From Bradyrhizobium aeschynomenes (GTDB taxonomy: Bacteria > Pseudomonadota > Alphaproteobacteria > Rhizobiales > Xanthobacteraceae), in assembly GCF_013178945.1 (NCBI RefSeq), contig NZ_JABFDM010000016.1, positions 1 to 64,000 on the forward strand: 64,000 nt of DNA, written 5' to 3'. The position numbers and the translations under genes are program-made. Positions within the stretch are counted from its first letter, which is position 1. The number at the start of each line of letters is the position of its first letter. Shown here piece by piece: positions 63,317-64,000 of the stretch. Below the pieces are notes generated by a model. It saw nothing but the letters and a program-made list of their open reading frames with translations. It was not told the origin of the DNA and did no database searches.

Positions 63317-63333
63317 CGTTACAAAACGTTACA
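63317..63333. promoter_or_regulatory. tandem CGTTACA repeats, candidate OmpR-type site
   Basis: CGTTACA occurs at 63317-63323 and again at 63327-63333, a 10-bp period as in binding sites of OmpR/PhoB-type regulators that bind head to tail. It is about 53 bp upstream of the regulator start and 91 bp upstream of the secreted protein gene, in the shared intergenic region. Confidence 0.6.
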
Positions 63334-63423
63334 TGGCCGCTCTTTCCTGCAATCCGCCGGCAAAGTTGATCGGCGAGGCTCTCCTCACGCCATGAGGCGG
63401 TGTCGAAGTAACAGGAGAGACAG

Positions 63424-63738
63424 ATGAGTTCAGTTCGGACCCCGATTGCGGCCGCGGCGATCGCCGCGATGGTGATGGCGCTGGGGGCGTCCAGCGCCCA
63501 GGCCTGGACCCGCAGCGGCGGCGGCGTCGGCCCGCGCGGCGGCACCTGGTCGTCCTCCGGCTCGGGCGGCTGTGGCGGCGGCAGCTGCAGCCATAGCCGC
63601 AGTTTCACCGGCCCGCGCGGTGGCGTCGTCACCAACAGCGGTCAGACGACCTGCGCCGGCGGCAGCTGTACCCACACCGGAACGACGACGGGTCCGTATG
63701 GCGGCACCGTCAGCCGCAGCAGCACCGTCACGCGCTGA
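63424..63738 (+). CDS. small secreted Gly/Ser-rich protein with CxGGSC repeats
   Basis: A 104-residue protein. Signal peptide to AQAWTRSG. The mature part repeats a unit of Gly/Ser/Thr with cysteine pairs: GCGGGSCSHSRSFTGPRGG and TTCAGGSCTHTGTTTGPYGG. Four cysteines in two CxGGSC(S/T)H-type sites may bind metal or form disulfides. AGGAGAG lies before ATG 63424. Function unknown; control by the divergent response regulator is an inference. Confidence 0.7.
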   Translation: MSSVRTPIAAAAIAAMVMALGASSAQAWTRSGGGVGPRGGTWSSSGSGGCGGGSCSHSRSFTGPRGGVVTNSGQTTCAGGSCTHTGTTTGPYGGTVSRSSTVTR

Positions 63739-63822
63739 CGCGATCGACACCGGCTCCGCACCTCCCGCGGGGCCGGGCGGGCGCAAATCGTCCGCGGCTC
63801 TCGAGCACCCAATGGAGACCTC

Positions 63823-64000
63823 ATGCGCAAGATCCATCGCCTGTCGCTGGCGAGCGCGCTCGCGACCACGCTCGCCTTTGCAGCCTCCCTGGCGCGCGCC
63901 GGCGGTATCGACGTCGGCCCGGCGTTGCAGCGGCCTGACGTCCGGGCCGCCATCGCAGCCTGCCATGCCGACCAGAGGCGGCTGTGTGCCACCGTCCGGC
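63823..64000 (+). CDS. small exported Cys-containing protein, partial at window end
   Basis: Only the first 59 codons are visible. A signal peptide (MRKIHRLSLASALATTLAFA, then ASLARAGG) is followed by IDVGPALQRPDVRAAIAACH and ADQRRLCATV. The AACxxDxxRLC pattern fits the first unit of cysteine-rich repeat proteins, each unit having Cys pairs about ten residues apart. Same direction as the preceding secreted protein, 84 bp downstream. Confidence 0.6.
   Translation, partial: MRKIHRLSLASALATTLAFAASLARAGGIDVGPALQRPDVRAAIAACHADQRRLCATVR

Overview
The window looks like chromosomal DNA of an alphaproteobacterium of the Bradyrhizobium/Rhodopseudomonas type. The evidence is high GC with strong G/C third positions in most genes, dispersed palindromes of the kind common in that group (41.0, 53.5 and 56.1 kb), a secreted small-protein family and catabolic gene sets typical of it, and the lack of any phage or plasmid backbone. 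The genus is an inference. I found no rRNA, tRNA or CRISPR array.

The first ~14.2 kb is an accessory region. It has a truncated IS110-type transposase end, an alpha/beta hydrolase, a giant TM0106-type nuclease-helicase, a conserved small hypothetical, a small XRE regulator with an 18-bp perfect palindrome upstream, a phage/plasmid-like HTH protein whose gene carries three repeats followed by an AT-rich stretch, a structured dispersed repeat, a low-GC TIGR04141/DUF6119-type gene, and a tightly overlapping trio: thymidylate-kinase-like protein, radical SAM protein and a protein resembling the uracil-DNA-glycosylase fold. The trio is my best candidate for an undescribed system; a nucleotide or DNA-base chemistry is an inference.

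From 14.4 to 24 kb come surface and secreted proteins. A trimeric autotransporter adhesin and its translationally coupled partner sit between a full P450 gene and a 371-bp duplicate of that P450's 3' end. The adhesin reading frame shifts just before its membrane anchor. Then follow a ParB-domain protein, a catalase-like peroxidase, and an outer-membrane barrel with a roughly 330-residue Lys/Asp/His/Trp-rich insert, ending at a strong terminator.

From 24 to 34 kb are an aspartate locus (racemase, LysR regulator, aspartase, dicarboxylate/amino-acid symporter), an oxidoreductase-aroQ pair, and an AcoR-like regulator that lacks the AAA+ domain beside an aldehyde dehydrogenase. From 34 to 41 kb is a sugar locus: a ribose-type ABC transporter, a xylulokinase-like kinase and a divergent SDR dehydrogenase. 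From 41 to 51 kb two paralogous membrane GGDEF proteins face each other around a catabolic cluster: AtuA-like protein, GMC oxidoreductase, gamma-glutamyltransferase, N-acyl-D-amino-acid deacylase-like amidohydrolase and a CobW-type metal chaperone.

The last part holds a J-domain/TPR membrane protein, a DapA-family aldolase, an orphan molybdenum hydroxylase large subunit, two two-component systems flanking a NitT/TauT-type ABC transporter, and two small secreted proteins. The last of these is cut by the window end.
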